Shown here piece by piece: positions 52,318 through 61,477 of a DNA stretch of 64,000 nt; position 1 is the stretch's first letter; every line of letters begins with the position of its first letter. The stretch covers positions 2,585,570 through 2,649,569 of the forward strand of contig NC_023035.1 of assembly GCF_000507245.1 (NCBI RefSeq), given 5' to 3'. Under the pieces are notes generated by a model. It searched no databases, had not been told where the DNA came from, and saw only the letters and a program-made list of their open reading frames with translations. Both the position numbers and the translations under genes were made by a program. This stretch comes from Salinispira pacifica (GTDB lineage: Bacteria > Spirochaetota > Spirochaetia > DSM-27196 > Salinispiraceae).

Positions 52318-54234
52318 ATGAGTAAAAATATTACCCAGACCTTTGCAGAAGTGGCGGAAAGACTTCCCTCCCAACCGGTGCAGTACAGCAAGGATGAAAC
52401 GGGAGAGTTTCAACCGGTAAGCTTTTCACAGCTCTACTCTGAAGTTGAAAAAATGGCTGCCGGACTTGCATCCATGGGTATCGGCCGAAATGACCTTGTA
52501 GGTCTCATTTCCGAAAACAGAAAGGAATGGCTGGTGGCGGATCTTGCGGTTCTCAGCCTTGGCGCCGCTGACGTTCCCCGGGGTAATGACTCCATGCCCG
52601 AGGAAATTGCGTTTATTCTGGGCTTTACCGAAGTCAGTACAACCTTCGCAGAAAATGCAGCACAGGTGGAAAAGCTCATTTCCATCCAGAAAGATATGCC
52701 GGAACTGAAGCGGATTATCGTTCTTGATCAGGACTTTCAGCTGAAGGAGCTGAAATCCAAGGCTGCCGACAGAAAATCACTGGAAATACTGAAATATCAT
52801 GAAGTGATCCAGGCGGGAGAGAAATTTCTTCAGAACGATCCGGACTATGTGAAAAAGGAAGTTGAGAAAGGCAGCAGGGAAGATCTGGCCACAATCATTT
52901 TCACATCGGGCACAACCGGTGAGCCCAAGGGTGTGCAGCTCTCCCATGCCAACTATATGGCCCAGGTGGATCTTATCGATACGAAAATCCGCATCGGTGC
53001 GGGTGATATTTGGCTTGCGGTGCTTCCGGTCTGGCATTCATTTGAACGGGTGATGCAGTATATTGCGGTGCTTTACGGTTGCTCCCTTGCCTACTCCAAG
53101 CCCGTGGGCAAAATTATGCTGGAAGACTTCCAGAAGGTGAATCCCACCTGGATGGCGTCGGTACCCCGCATCTGGGAGGCCGTCAGACTGGGGGTTATTA
53201 AAAGCGTAAATGCAGGCAGCAAGGTGAAAAAGTCCCTCTTCTTCTTTTTCCTGGGAGTGGGAAAACTTTACCGATATTTTCATAACATGGTTTTCAGCAG
53301 ACTGCCCAGCTTCAAGCGGCGATCCCGGATACTGGACGCCCTGATCGGCTTCATCCCCATGATCTTTTTTCTCCCGGGTTATCTGTTGGGTAACCTTCTT
53401 GTATTCAAAAAAATCAAAGCAAAGCTTGGAACCCGATTTGTTGCCGGTATCTCCGGCGGCGGCGCCCTCCCCAGCGGAGTGGACAAGTTCTTTTCCGCCG
53501 TGGGAATTCTTCTGCTTGAAGGATACGGTCTCACCGAGACCGCGCCGGTTGTTTCGGTGCGGACCCAATGGCATCCGGTCACCGGATCCATCGGCACCAA
53601 ACTTGAATGCTGCGAGATCCAGGTCCGGGACGAAGCGGGCAATGTCCTCAAACCCGGGAAAAAAGGCATTCTCTATGTGAAGGGCCTGAATGTGATGAAA
53701 GGGTACTACAAGCGGGATGAGTTTACCCGGAAGGCAATCGATGAAGAAGGCTGGTTCAACACCGGCGATCTGGCCATGATTGCACACCGGGGAGAGATCC
53801 GCATTCTGGGACGTGCCAAAGATACCATCGTTCTGCTGGGGGGAGAAAATGTTGAACCCTTGCCCATGGAAGATAAGATGCGGGAAAGCATGTATATTTC
53901 ACAGGTTGTAGCCCTTGGGCAGGATCAGAAATTTCTGGGAGCCCTGATTGTCCCCGACGAAGAGAATATCCGCCAATGGGCCAAAGAACAGGGACTGCAG
54001 GTGGGAGATTACGGCAAGTTTATTAAAGGTCCCGAAGTGCACGACCTGATTAAGTCGGAGCTGGCAGAAGCGGTGAGCACCAAAAACGGATTTAAAACCT
54101 GGGAACGGATCGCACGCTTTGGAATTATTCCCGGTCCCTTTGAAGTTGGTAAGGAGCTGTCCGGAAAACAGGAAATCAAGCGTCATGTGATCTACGAAAT
54201 GTACAACAAGGAAATTAACAGGATCTTTGCCTGA
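52318..54234 (+). CDS. long-chain acyl-CoA synthetase (AMP-binding)
   Basis: The 638-residue protein activates fatty acids with ATP and CoA. The AMP-binding loop TSGTTGEPKGVQLSHANYM, the motif EGYGLTETAPVVSVR and NTGDLAMIAHRGEIRILGRAKD are as in FadD/ACSL enzymes. A central hydrophobic segment (FIPMIFFLPGYLLGNLL) is seen in spirochaete and eukaryote-like ACSLs and may bring it to the membrane. The start is ATG 52318; the track frame begins 15 nt earlier without support. A terminator follows. Confidence 0.93.
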   Translation: MSKNITQTFAEVAERLPSQPVQYSKDETGEFQPVSFSQLYSEVEKMAAGLASMGIGRNDLVGLISENRKEWLVADLAVLSLGAADVPRGNDSMPEEIAFILGFTEVSTTFAENAAQVEKLISIQKDMPELKRIIVLDQDFQLKELKSKAADRKSLEILKYHEVIQAGEKFLQNDPDYVKKEVEKGSREDLATIIFTSGTTGEPKGVQLSHANYMAQVDLIDTKIRIGAGDIWLAVLPVWHSFERVMQYIAVLYGCSLAYSKPVGKIMLEDFQKVNPTWMASVPRIWEAVRLGVIKSVNAGSKVKKSLFFFFLGVGKLYRYFHNMVFSRLPSFKRRSRILDALIGFIPMIFFLPGYLLGNLLVFKKIKAKLGTRFVAGISGGGALPSGVDKFFSAVGILLLEGYGLTETAPVVSVRTQWHPVTGSIGTKLECCEIQVRDEAGNVLKPGKKGILYVKGLNVMKGYYKRDEFTRKAIDEEGWFNTGDLAMIAHRGEIRILGRAKDTIVLLGGENVEPLPMEDKMRESMYISQVVALGQDQKFLGALIVPDEENIRQWAKEQGLQVGDYGKFIKGPEVHDLIKSELAEAVSTKNGFKTWERIARFGIIPGPFEVGKELSGKQEIKRHVIYEMYNKEINRIFA

Positions 54235-54348
54235 GCAACATTCGCCGAATTATTGATAATCGGTGAAAAAAGCTTTAATCAGCAGGCGCAGCAGAAGCTG
54301 AGCAGGCCGGTGAATTTTACCGATATTCACAGAATTTAAGCGCAAAGA

Positions 54349-54392
54349 CGGGGCTGTCCGGGGAGTAAACCCAGGCAGCCCCGATTATTTTT
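54349..54392 (+). terminator. intrinsic terminator after the acyl-CoA synthetase gene
   Basis: CGGGGCTG pairs with CAGCCCCG around a 19-base loop, followed by ATTATTTTT. Confidence 0.75.
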
Positions 54393-54493
54393 AAACCGCA
54401 GATACCCGCTGATCTTCGCAGACTTCGCGGATTGATCTCATCAGGATTTGCCGGAGAAATTTTCCGGAGTCGGTCCGGCTGCCAACGGCGAAA

Positions 54494-56248
54494 TTAGCCC
54501 TTTTTCAGACGGTTAATCAGGGCGTTTACAAGGTAGGCCATACCGTAGGTGTCGGTGTCACAATACGATTCAACCTCCCGGTAGAACCGCCGGGGATCTT
54601 CTCTTACATATCGGGCATAGGGATCCCAGCTTTCGGGCACCGGCAGTTCCGGATGCATAAGATAGTAGTAGCCGATAAACGCATCGCTTCCGCTTGACAC
54701 CTTATCGTCTTCATACCCGTGGCGGGTGAGTACCGGAAGCACGGTCTTGAGGCTGATTTTGCCGCCCTGATCGGGGTGGTACACGCTGAACTCGGCAAAG
54801 GGCTTCTGCAGATCCACCAGTCGGTGAATAATCTGTTCAAGCCCCTTCCTTCGGGTATCCAGAAGGGAGGCCAGACGCCGGAGCACCGCCTTCTCAAAAT
54901 GTATGCCGTAGACCAGAATTGAACCCTCTGAACCCAGATCACGAATCAGGGCATCGGCCAGTTCACCTCTTCGATCTTCACCGGGTTCAATAAGATATGA
55001 GCCCACCTTCTCCGGACTACCTGGAGAGAAACCGGATTCACTCCGGGATCCGGGATTATCCATTCGATATGCAGAGTACAAAAAAGGTACATGCTCCCAC
55101 ATCCCCACTCCGTTCCAGCGGGGAAGTGCCTCCAGATAGCATTCAAAATCCAGGAAGTAGAGAGGCCATTTCAGCCCGTCAAGGAAGTTTTGAAGGGCCT
55201 CGGTTTTCACCTGCTCCTGGCCCTGGAGTTCCGCCTGATGCTGAATCCAATGATAGGGTTTAATTTTCTGTTTCAAAGGCGGTTTCACAAGGTGGAGGTC
55301 TTTCACCCGGGTTATCCCCTGTGCTCTCAGCTTTGATGCAAGCCCCCCGGACCTGTGTAATCGGGAAATATCGCCGGGACCCGGAAGGGGATTTTCGGAG
55401 CCGCAAAACGGGCAGGAGCTACTTCTGCAGCCCGGAATGGATTCGATCCTGTAGGGGGGTGAGCCCAGTGCGGCTTCAATCCGCTGCACCTCCGCAGCAA
55501 TATCCGCCTTCATGAACTTATGCCCTTTCTTCTGGCGCTGGATACTGAATATTTCACTGCTGTTCCGGGGGTAATCCTTGTTGAGGTAGAGAACGTTCAC
55601 GTCATCCACCTGATACCCTGCAGCGGTGAGCCCCTGGGACAGCCAGGCTGCTTCCCGGACATAGCCGTCCTTCACCTTGGATGCGGCCTTCAAAAGAGTG
55701 ATGCTCAGGCCGCCGTATGCCCCCCGTTGAATCAGATCCAAAAAGAGAATACGGCCCCGGGAAATCATTACTCCGTTAAGTATTCCCGGCTCAGTTGATT
55801 CGGAAAATTCCGGTGAATCCGGTGTTCCGTGTAATGCTTCGGTATGTGGGGAGGCTCCCCATTGTGAGAGTAACTCCAGAGTTGCCGATTCCAGTTCCTG
55901 AATGCCGTGTCCCTGCTTGCTGCCCCCGCTCCCGGAACCGCCTGATTCCCGGGCGGTTGCATCAAGCAGATCCTGGTATGGACCGGGATACACTTCAACA
56001 ATTCCAGGATAACGTTCCCGGAGGATTTTCCGGAACTCATTGAGAACCCGGGTTTTTTCAAGGAATTGATGAGTGGATCCGGCACCTGAAGGTTTTTCAA
56101 TGTACGTGCCGGGGGACGCCTGGAGCCAGTAGCTGCCGGGAAATTCTTCAGCTCTTCTGGTGAGTCTCTCCGCCAGCTGCCGCGGACAGCGCCAGCCGGT
56201 GAAAAGATCATCTATGCACCGAATCCCGGGATAGGTATCTGATGACAT
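54494..56248 (-). CDS. DUF2779 domain protein, nuclease-like
   Basis: The 584-residue protein has a C-terminal DUF2779 region starting with LYFLDFECYLEALP, a D-x-E motif typical of DEDD/RNase H-like exonucleases, and later YGIHFEKAVLRRLA, LKTVLPVLTRHGYEDDK and a final YCDTDTYGMAYLV with Asp residues. The middle carries IPGCRSSSCPFCG, four Cys that could hold an iron-sulfur or zinc site as in RecB-like nucleases. A RecB-like N-terminal nuclease half is plausible. Function is unknown, and a role in DNA repair or defence is speculation. It lies 6 nt upstream of nothing else: its start is next to the ackA stop. Confidence 0.75.
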   Translation of the reverse strand: MSSDTYPGIRCIDDLFTGWRCPRQLAERLTRRAEEFPGSYWLQASPGTYIEKPSGAGSTHQFLEKTRVLNEFRKILRERYPGIVEVYPGPYQDLLDATARESGGSGSGGSKQGHGIQELESATLELLSQWGASPHTEALHGTPDSPEFSESTEPGILNGVMISRGRILFLDLIQRGAYGGLSITLLKAASKVKDGYVREAAWLSQGLTAAGYQVDDVNVLYLNKDYPRNSSEIFSIQRQKKGHKFMKADIAAEVQRIEAALGSPPYRIESIPGCRSSSCPFCGSENPLPGPGDISRLHRSGGLASKLRAQGITRVKDLHLVKPPLKQKIKPYHWIQHQAELQGQEQVKTEALQNFLDGLKWPLYFLDFECYLEALPRWNGVGMWEHVPFLYSAYRMDNPGSRSESGFSPGSPEKVGSYLIEPGEDRRGELADALIRDLGSEGSILVYGIHFEKAVLRRLASLLDTRRKGLEQIIHRLVDLQKPFAEFSVYHPDQGGKISLKTVLPVLTRHGYEDDKVSSGSDAFIGYYYLMHPELPVPESWDPYARYVREDPRRFYREVESYCDTDTYGMAYLVNALINRLKKG

Positions 56249-56254
56249 CAGAAC

Positions 56255-57460
56255 TCAGGCGAAAATCAATTCATGAGTGTCGGTGGCGATCTGAAGCTCC
56301 TCGTTGGTGGGAACTACAAGGATTGTCACAGGGGAATAATCTGCAGAAATAATTCCCAGGCCGGGGCCGTTATTGCGGTTCTTCTCTATATCGATAATTA
56401 TGCCCAGGTTTTCCAGCCTTCGGCAGATCCGTTCCCGTACATCAATATCGTACTGGCCCACTCCGCCGGTGAACACCAGAAGGTCCACCTTCACCAGCTC
56501 GGCCATGTATGCCCCGATGTAGCGCCGGACCCTGTGGGCGAACACCTCAAGGGTTTCCTCGGCATTCTTGTCGCCGTTTTCTACGGCTTTCTGAATATCC
56601 CGGAAATCATTGGAAATGCCCGAGAGTCCGTAGACACCGCTCTTTTTGTTCAGCAGAGTGTTTACTTCCTCAGGGGTATATCCCCGTTCAAGCAGGTAAA
56701 AAATGATCGCAGGATCAATGTCGCCGCTTCGGGTACCCATTACCAGCCCTTCAAGAGGGGTGAAGCCCATGGAAGTATCCACAGATTTCCCGCCGCCGAT
56801 GGCAGTAATAGAAGCACCGTTGCCGAGATGGCAGCTGATCACATTGGTGTTTTCCACAGATCTCTTCACATGCTCCACTGCAACACGGTTCACATAGCGG
56901 TGGCTGGTACCATGAAAACCGTAACGCCTGATTTTAAACCGATCGTAGAGTTCTCGGGGAAGGCCGTACATGTATGCGGAAGGCTGAATACTCTGATGAA
57001 ACGCAGTATCAAAAACCGCCACCTGCTTTACCCCGGGGAACAGCTTAATTGACTCCTGAATACCTGTGAGATTGGCGGGGTTATGGAGAGGGGCCAGCTC
57101 GATGTTATTCTCAATTGCGGCAATCACATCATCATCGATAATCACCGATTCCGAGTAGCTTTCTCCCCCGTGGACCACTCTGTGTCCCACACCGCTGATG
57201 CGGGAAAGATCCTGAATCAAACCCTTTTCCGGATCGGTGAGAGCCTTTTGAACCAGGGACATGGCCACACCATGATCCGGTATTTCCTGCTCAAGATAGT
57301 ACTCCCTGTCCGATGGATCTTCCTGGGTAATCATGCCCGTACCCATACCGATCCGCTCAACCGTACCTTTTCCCAGACTGGTTCCAGCTGGCATCTCATA
57401 TACTTCATATTTTAATGATGAGCTGCCGCAGTTAATCACAAGAATGGCCTGTCCGTCCAA
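56255..57460 (-). CDS. ackA: acetate kinase
   Basis: AckA makes ATP from acetyl phosphate and ADP in fermentation. The 401-residue length and motifs ILVINCGSSSLKYEVYE, GHRVVHGGESY, VFDTAFHQSIQPSAYMYGLPRELYDR, GFHGTSHRYV, SCHLGNGASITAIGGGKSVDTSMGFTPLEG are canonical. The start is TTG with GGAGG upstream. No pta gene is adjacent. The DUF2779 gene starts 6 nt after the ackA stop on the same strand, suggesting co-transcription. An inverted repeat array lies in its upstream region. Confidence 0.97.
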   Translation of the reverse strand: MDGQAILVINCGSSSLKYEVYEMPAGTSLGKGTVERIGMGTGMITQEDPSDREYYLEQEIPDHGVAMSLVQKALTDPEKGLIQDLSRISGVGHRVVHGGESYSESVIIDDDVIAAIENNIELAPLHNPANLTGIQESIKLFPGVKQVAVFDTAFHQSIQPSAYMYGLPRELYDRFKIRRYGFHGTSHRYVNRVAVEHVKRSVENTNVISCHLGNGASITAIGGGKSVDTSMGFTPLEGLVMGTRSGDIDPAIIFYLLERGYTPEEVNTLLNKKSGVYGLSGISNDFRDIQKAVENGDKNAEETLEVFAHRVRRYIGAYMAELVKVDLLVFTGGVGQYDIDVRERICRRLENLGIIIDIEKNRNNGPGLGIISADYSPVTILVVPTNEELQIATDTHELIFA

Positions 57461-57502
57461 AACGACCTCCGAATTTTCGTCCCATTTTGTACAAGTATGT
57501 CA

Positions 57503-57526
57503 ATTTCGAAATCAGATTTCTGAAAT
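57503..57526. promoter_or_regulatory. overlapping ATTTC/GAAAT inverted repeats upstream of ackA
   Basis: ATTTC-GAAAT is followed by a 13-bp perfect palindrome GAAATC-A-GATTTC and then GAAAT, giving alternating ATTTC and GAAAT half-sites within 24 bp. It lies 43 nt from the ackA start and about 225 nt from the phospholipase-like gene. Regulatory role is inferred. Confidence 0.35.
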
Positions 57527-57749
57527 ATCCTCAAGTATAAGACATTTAAATATTTTTCTATCGGGCCTGATACAGTTTTTCTGCAGCAGACGTTCACAGG
57601 AAGGGGAACATGCCCGGCTGTTGGCAGAAAGCAACGGGGCATGGTATTTCCTGTGGGACAACCCGAAACTCTGACGCCTCCGGATTATCCAATGGCAGAT
57701 TGTAGCATTGCCCTTTTATTATGTACAGACAGATATTACATTTACACTC

Positions 57750-58997
57750 ATGCCTGCACACATTAGTCACAGTATACTGACAGAAGATCTTTTAGTGAAC
57801 CACCTCTCACTTTTCTCCGGCAAGGAACTCCACGGAGATTCCGAACGTTCGTCAGCATTGGTGAACGGAGCTCAGGGGCCGGATATCTTTTATCATAATC
57901 AACGCACCATGCCGTCGGGGCTCCTGATCGGATCCCTGCTTCACCGCAGGGGCTACGGTTCGGTAAGCGCCGCCATGCTTGAGTATCTGCTCCTTGAAGA
58001 ATGTTCACCCCTCAGCCCGGAGGCCATATACCTCTACGGTTTCATCAGTCACGGGGTCATGGACAGAATCATGCATCCCTATATCAACTATTTTTCCGGC
58101 TGGATTAATGATGATGATAACAGCAGGATGTACCGGGACTGCCACCCCTTTTTCGAACGGATTATCGACACTGCCCTGGCGGTTTCCGTCCCATCCTCCT
58201 ACGGCGCAGATGATATGATGTGGAGCATCCGGGGCAACCGGCCCCGTCATTACAGCGGGAACATGTTCTCCGCAATGTTCGATCGGGGGGAGACCATGCA
58301 CCCGGGCATTCACCGGATGCTGTCCCACGGCCTCCGGTCCGTGTTTTCCCGGTTGAGAAATGACGGCAAACTTGAGACCAGAATTCAGAACGCATACGCA
58401 GACAGCCGGGGCTTCTACCGTTTCTGCGAGGAGGCCAAAGCAACCCCGGAAGCTTCTGCGCCGCAAGCCTCGGTACCACAAACCTCTGTACCGGAAACCT
58501 CTGGGACCGAACCCGGCGGAACCGTCAGCTTGTCAAAACGGGGTAGTGCAGATGCACCGGCTGAAGGAAAACATGGCTGGGAAGATCCCGGAGCGTCCCG
58601 TCGCTGGAAGGCATTGAGCCATCCTGACCGGCTGCCCGACGGACCTGACTACGCCAATCTGAACCGGAGCACCTGGTACGATCCCTGCGACGGCGAAAAG
58701 CCCCGACGGGAGGGGCTTGGGGAACTCTACGCCCGGTCTCTACGGGAAGCCGCTGGTGTACTGGGTCCAATTATCAGCATCCTCCAGGGGGCCGATCCCC
58801 CGGATCACTACCCCGGGGTACCTGACAGCGTGGGAGATCACGGATTGCGCAGTTCTCTGAGCGGGGAAACGCCCTGCACCATGGTTCACATGGATCCACT
58901 CCCTCTCTACAAAATGCTGGAGCCGGGAGAAGATCTGCCCGGAAGCCCCGAAGATGTAGAAACACTCTTTGCTCCGTTGAGAAAACGTATTCGATAA
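57750..58997 (+). CDS. zinc-dependent phospholipase C-family protein
   Basis: The 415-residue protein begins MPAHISHSILTEDLLVNHLSLFSG and has GAQGPDIFYHN, LLHRRGYGS, YLYGFISHGVMDRIMHPYINYFSGW, the His/Asp pattern of the PF00882-type zinc phospholipase C family. A linker near 230-275 holds a degenerate five-residue repeat (PEASAPQASVPQTSVPET). No signal peptide is seen and the start has no Shine-Dalgarno; TTG at 57708 would extend it by 14 residues. Substrate unknown. Confidence 0.78.
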   Translation: MPAHISHSILTEDLLVNHLSLFSGKELHGDSERSSALVNGAQGPDIFYHNQRTMPSGLLIGSLLHRRGYGSVSAAMLEYLLLEECSPLSPEAIYLYGFISHGVMDRIMHPYINYFSGWINDDDNSRMYRDCHPFFERIIDTALAVSVPSSYGADDMMWSIRGNRPRHYSGNMFSAMFDRGETMHPGIHRMLSHGLRSVFSRLRNDGKLETRIQNAYADSRGFYRFCEEAKATPEASAPQASVPQTSVPETSGTEPGGTVSLSKRGSADAPAEGKHGWEDPGASRRWKALSHPDRLPDGPDYANLNRSTWYDPCDGEKPRREGLGELYARSLREAAGVLGPIISILQGADPPDHYPGVPDSVGDHGLRSSLSGETPCTMVHMDPLPLYKMLEPGEDLPGSPEDVETLFAPLRKRIR

Positions 58998-59028
58998 AAA
59001 GAGATCCGGGCCTCTTCTTCAGCCGGAT
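58996..59028 (-). terminator. candidate terminator at the end of the peptide ABC operon
   Basis: On the minus strand ATCCGG pairs with CCGGAT and is followed by CTCTTTTT. It starts at the permease stop and lies between convergent genes. Confidence 0.5.
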
Positions 59029-59891
59029 TAATGATGGCGGTGAAACAGGTCGTTGATGTGATCTCCCAGGGTATTCAGACTGTACACTGCCAGAGCCAGG
59101 GCAATACCCGGAGGGAATGCAAGCCAGGGAGCGGAAATCAGGTAATCCCGGGCGTTATCAAGCATAATTCCCCAACTGGATCCCGGGGGCTGTATGCCGA
59201 TACCCAGAAAACTGAGGCTTGCCTCGATGGTGATGGCCGCAGCGAAGAGACTGGTGAGCTGAACCAGCAGAGGGGGGAAAACCTGGGGGAGGATGGCGGT
59301 GAAAAAGATTTCAGGGCCGGGTGTGTTCACCAGAATTTCAGCTTCAACAAAATCCTGTCCGGAAGCTCTCTTCAGTTCGGCCCTCATCAGCCGGGCTATG
59401 AGGGGGGAGAATACAATGCCCATAGCCAGCATCACTTGAACAAGTCCGTATCCGAAAACCGCAACGATTGCCACGGCCATGAGAATCGTCGGCATGGCAA
59501 GCAGGCCGTCCATCAGCAGCATGAACAGGGAATCCATCCAGCGCGGACCATAGGATGCAAGAATGCCGACTGTAGCTCCGATTATCAGTGCAATTCCCGT
59601 GCTTACCAATCCGACGATAAACGCAGAACGTCCGCCGTACATCAGTCTGGAAAGGACATCCCTTCCCAGACTGTCGGTTCCCAGCAGAAATCCCTGGGTG
59701 AAGGGTTTCTGAAACCGCGCATCCAGGTGCTGCTGGTAGGGAGGATGGGGTGCCAGAACGGGGGCCAGCAGGGCAATCAATACCAGGAGGATCAGGGTTA
59801 CGGCCGCGAATGCCAAAATACCAGGCTGTCTCACCCTTCTTCGAAACTGCCTCTGGAATGACGATCTCTGAAGATACCCCGGTTTGATCAT
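59028..59891 (-). CDS. dipeptide/oligopeptide ABC transporter permease (DppC/OppC type)
   Basis: The 287-residue protein has an N-terminal cytosolic arm, a first helix (ILAFAAVTLILLVLIALLAPVLAP), the DppC-type LLGTDSLGRDVLSRLMYGGRSAFIVGLV motif and the EAA loop region (RMRAELKRASGQDFVEAEILVNTPGPEIFFTAILPQVFPPLLVQ). It pairs with the DppB-type permease at 63.5 kb. The gene order in this operon (B, D, F, A, C) is a common variant. Confidence 0.9.
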   Translation of the reverse strand: MIKPGYLQRSSFQRQFRRRVRQPGILAFAAVTLILLVLIALLAPVLAPHPPYQQHLDARFQKPFTQGFLLGTDSLGRDVLSRLMYGGRSAFIVGLVSTGIALIIGATVGILASYGPRWMDSLFMLLMDGLLAMPTILMAVAIVAVFGYGLVQVMLAMGIVFSPLIARLMRAELKRASGQDFVEAEILVNTPGPEIFFTAILPQVFPPLLVQLTSLFAAAITIEASLSFLGIGIQPPGSSWGIMLDNARDYLISAPWLAFPPGIALALAVYSLNTLGDHINDLFHRHH

Positions 59892-59917
59892 AGGCTGCCT
59901 GGTTACTCCTCCCTGCC

Positions 59918-61465
59918 TTACTCGCCGCTTCCGCTGGATATTCGGCGGAAATCGAAGGTATCAAGATTCGGAGTCATCCTGAATCCTGATATATCGCTGC
60001 TGTAGGCAATGCGGCGCAGAGAACTTCCCACAAAAACAAAGGGAACCTGTTCGGCGAAAATACGTTGGACCTGAGTATAAATCTCCTGTCTGCGGGAGAA
60101 CTCCAGCGTCCGGCGCCCCTCTGTGATCAGTTCCTCCAGGAGTTCATTGGGGTAGCGTACATACATGTTGCCCGAACCGTAGCCTATGAAGCGTCCGTCG
60201 GGATCCAGCTTCCCGGTATGACCGATAACTGTGAGGTCGTAGTTGGCATTTCCGTACACGTCGGAGATCCAGGTGGGCCAGTCCACCATGCGGATCCGGG
60301 CCTGGATGCCCGCTTCTCTCAGCATCTCCTGGTACAGCTCGCCGGCGGTCACATGGGGTGCGAAGTTCTGGGGAAGAACCAGGTCGAAAACCCTGTCTTC
60401 ACTGTAGCCCGCTTCCCTGGCAAGCTCCGCCGCTCTTTCCGGATCATAGGGATACATACCGGTAAAGTCCGCATAGAAGGGATTGGAAGCATCGTTAAAG
60501 GTTCCCACGGGAGTTCCCCCGCCGTAGGCCACATCCAGGGCTGTCTGTTTATCGATGGCATGATTCAGGGCACGGCGCATTTCCACCTCGCCGAGAATAT
60601 CCCTGCTGGTGTTGATGGACATCACCATAACCAGAGAAGTGGTGTCGGTTTCCACAATAATATCGTCCCGGGACTGGAGCACCGGAACGTCCTCTTCACT
60701 GACGATGTAGAGGATATCCACCTGACCGCTCATCAGAGCCTGGGTTTGTACGGAAGGTTCGGGAATAATCTGGAGGCTCACCTTTTCAACCTCAATTTCA
60801 TCCTCCATCCAGTAGTCGCCGTTTTTATTCAGCGTAATGCGCTCATCGGCAACCCACTGTTCCAGGGAAAAGGGGCCGGTTCCAACCGGTTCTCTGGCAA
60901 AATTATGCCCGGACTCGATCTTTTCCGATGGCAGAATGGCGGACCAGCCGCTTGCGAGAGTATAAAGCAGCGGTGCATTGGGTTCGGAGAGGATCAGCCG
61001 CAGGGTGAAATCATCCACGATCTGAACATCCTCAATTACCGAGTACTCCCCTGCACTGGGAGATGCAAAATCCGGGGAGAGCAGACGCTCAATGGATGCC
61101 GCAGCATCCCGGGCATCAAAGCCGCTTCCATCATGGAAGCTGACATCACGGCGCAGCTGAAAGGTAATTTCCTTCTGAGAATCCGAAACCGACCATGACC
61201 GGGCCAGAGCGGGAACGAGCTCCCCGTCATCATCCGGTTCAAGGAGGGTATCGTATAAACTTTTCGTCACCTGAAATGTAAGGGTTTCGGTGGTTGCGTG
61301 GGGATCCAGAGTAGACGGATTTCCCGACAGGGCCAGACTTACCTCAAGGGGCGCTTCTTCGCCTCCGCCTTGGCAGGAAACGGCCAGTATCAATGAAAAA
61401 ACAAGAATACCCAGCAGCCCTACACTCTGAGAGTAAATGCTTTTTGGTAATGTATGACGACTCAT
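59918..61465 (-). CDS. family 5 extracellular solute-binding lipoprotein
   Basis: The 515-residue protein has a signal peptide with lipobox ILAVSC and a mature SBP_bac_5 fold: NPSTLDPHATTETLTFQVTKSLYDTLLEP, ALARSWSVSDSQKEITFQLRRDVSFHDGSGFDARDA, PVGTGPFSLEQWVADERITLNKNGDYW, and MRRALNHAIDKQTALDVAYGGGTPVGTF. It delivers peptides (or related solutes) to the permease pair. It lies 12 nt after the OppF-type ATPase and 26 nt before the permease. Confidence 0.92.
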   Translation of the reverse strand: MSRHTLPKSIYSQSVGLLGILVFSLILAVSCQGGGEEAPLEVSLALSGNPSTLDPHATTETLTFQVTKSLYDTLLEPDDDGELVPALARSWSVSDSQKEITFQLRRDVSFHDGSGFDARDAAASIERLLSPDFASPSAGEYSVIEDVQIVDDFTLRLILSEPNAPLLYTLASGWSAILPSEKIESGHNFAREPVGTGPFSLEQWVADERITLNKNGDYWMEDEIEVEKVSLQIIPEPSVQTQALMSGQVDILYIVSEEDVPVLQSRDDIIVETDTTSLVMVMSINTSRDILGEVEMRRALNHAIDKQTALDVAYGGGTPVGTFNDASNPFYADFTGMYPYDPERAAELAREAGYSEDRVFDLVLPQNFAPHVTAGELYQEMLREAGIQARIRMVDWPTWISDVYGNANYDLTVIGHTGKLDPDGRFIGYGSGNMYVRYPNELLEELITEGRRTLEFSRRQEIYTQVQRIFAEQVPFVFVGSSLRRIAYSSDISGFRMTPNLDTFDFRRISSGSGE

Positions 61466-61477
61466 CGGATTCCTCCT

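Noticed and set aside
59031-59861. 276-codon plus-strand frame
   Set aside because: Fully antisense to the DppC-type permease and rich in Gly/Asn/His, with no domain.
60065-61198. 377-codon plus-strand frame
   Set aside because: Antisense to the solute-binding protein gene; no start signals or known motifs.
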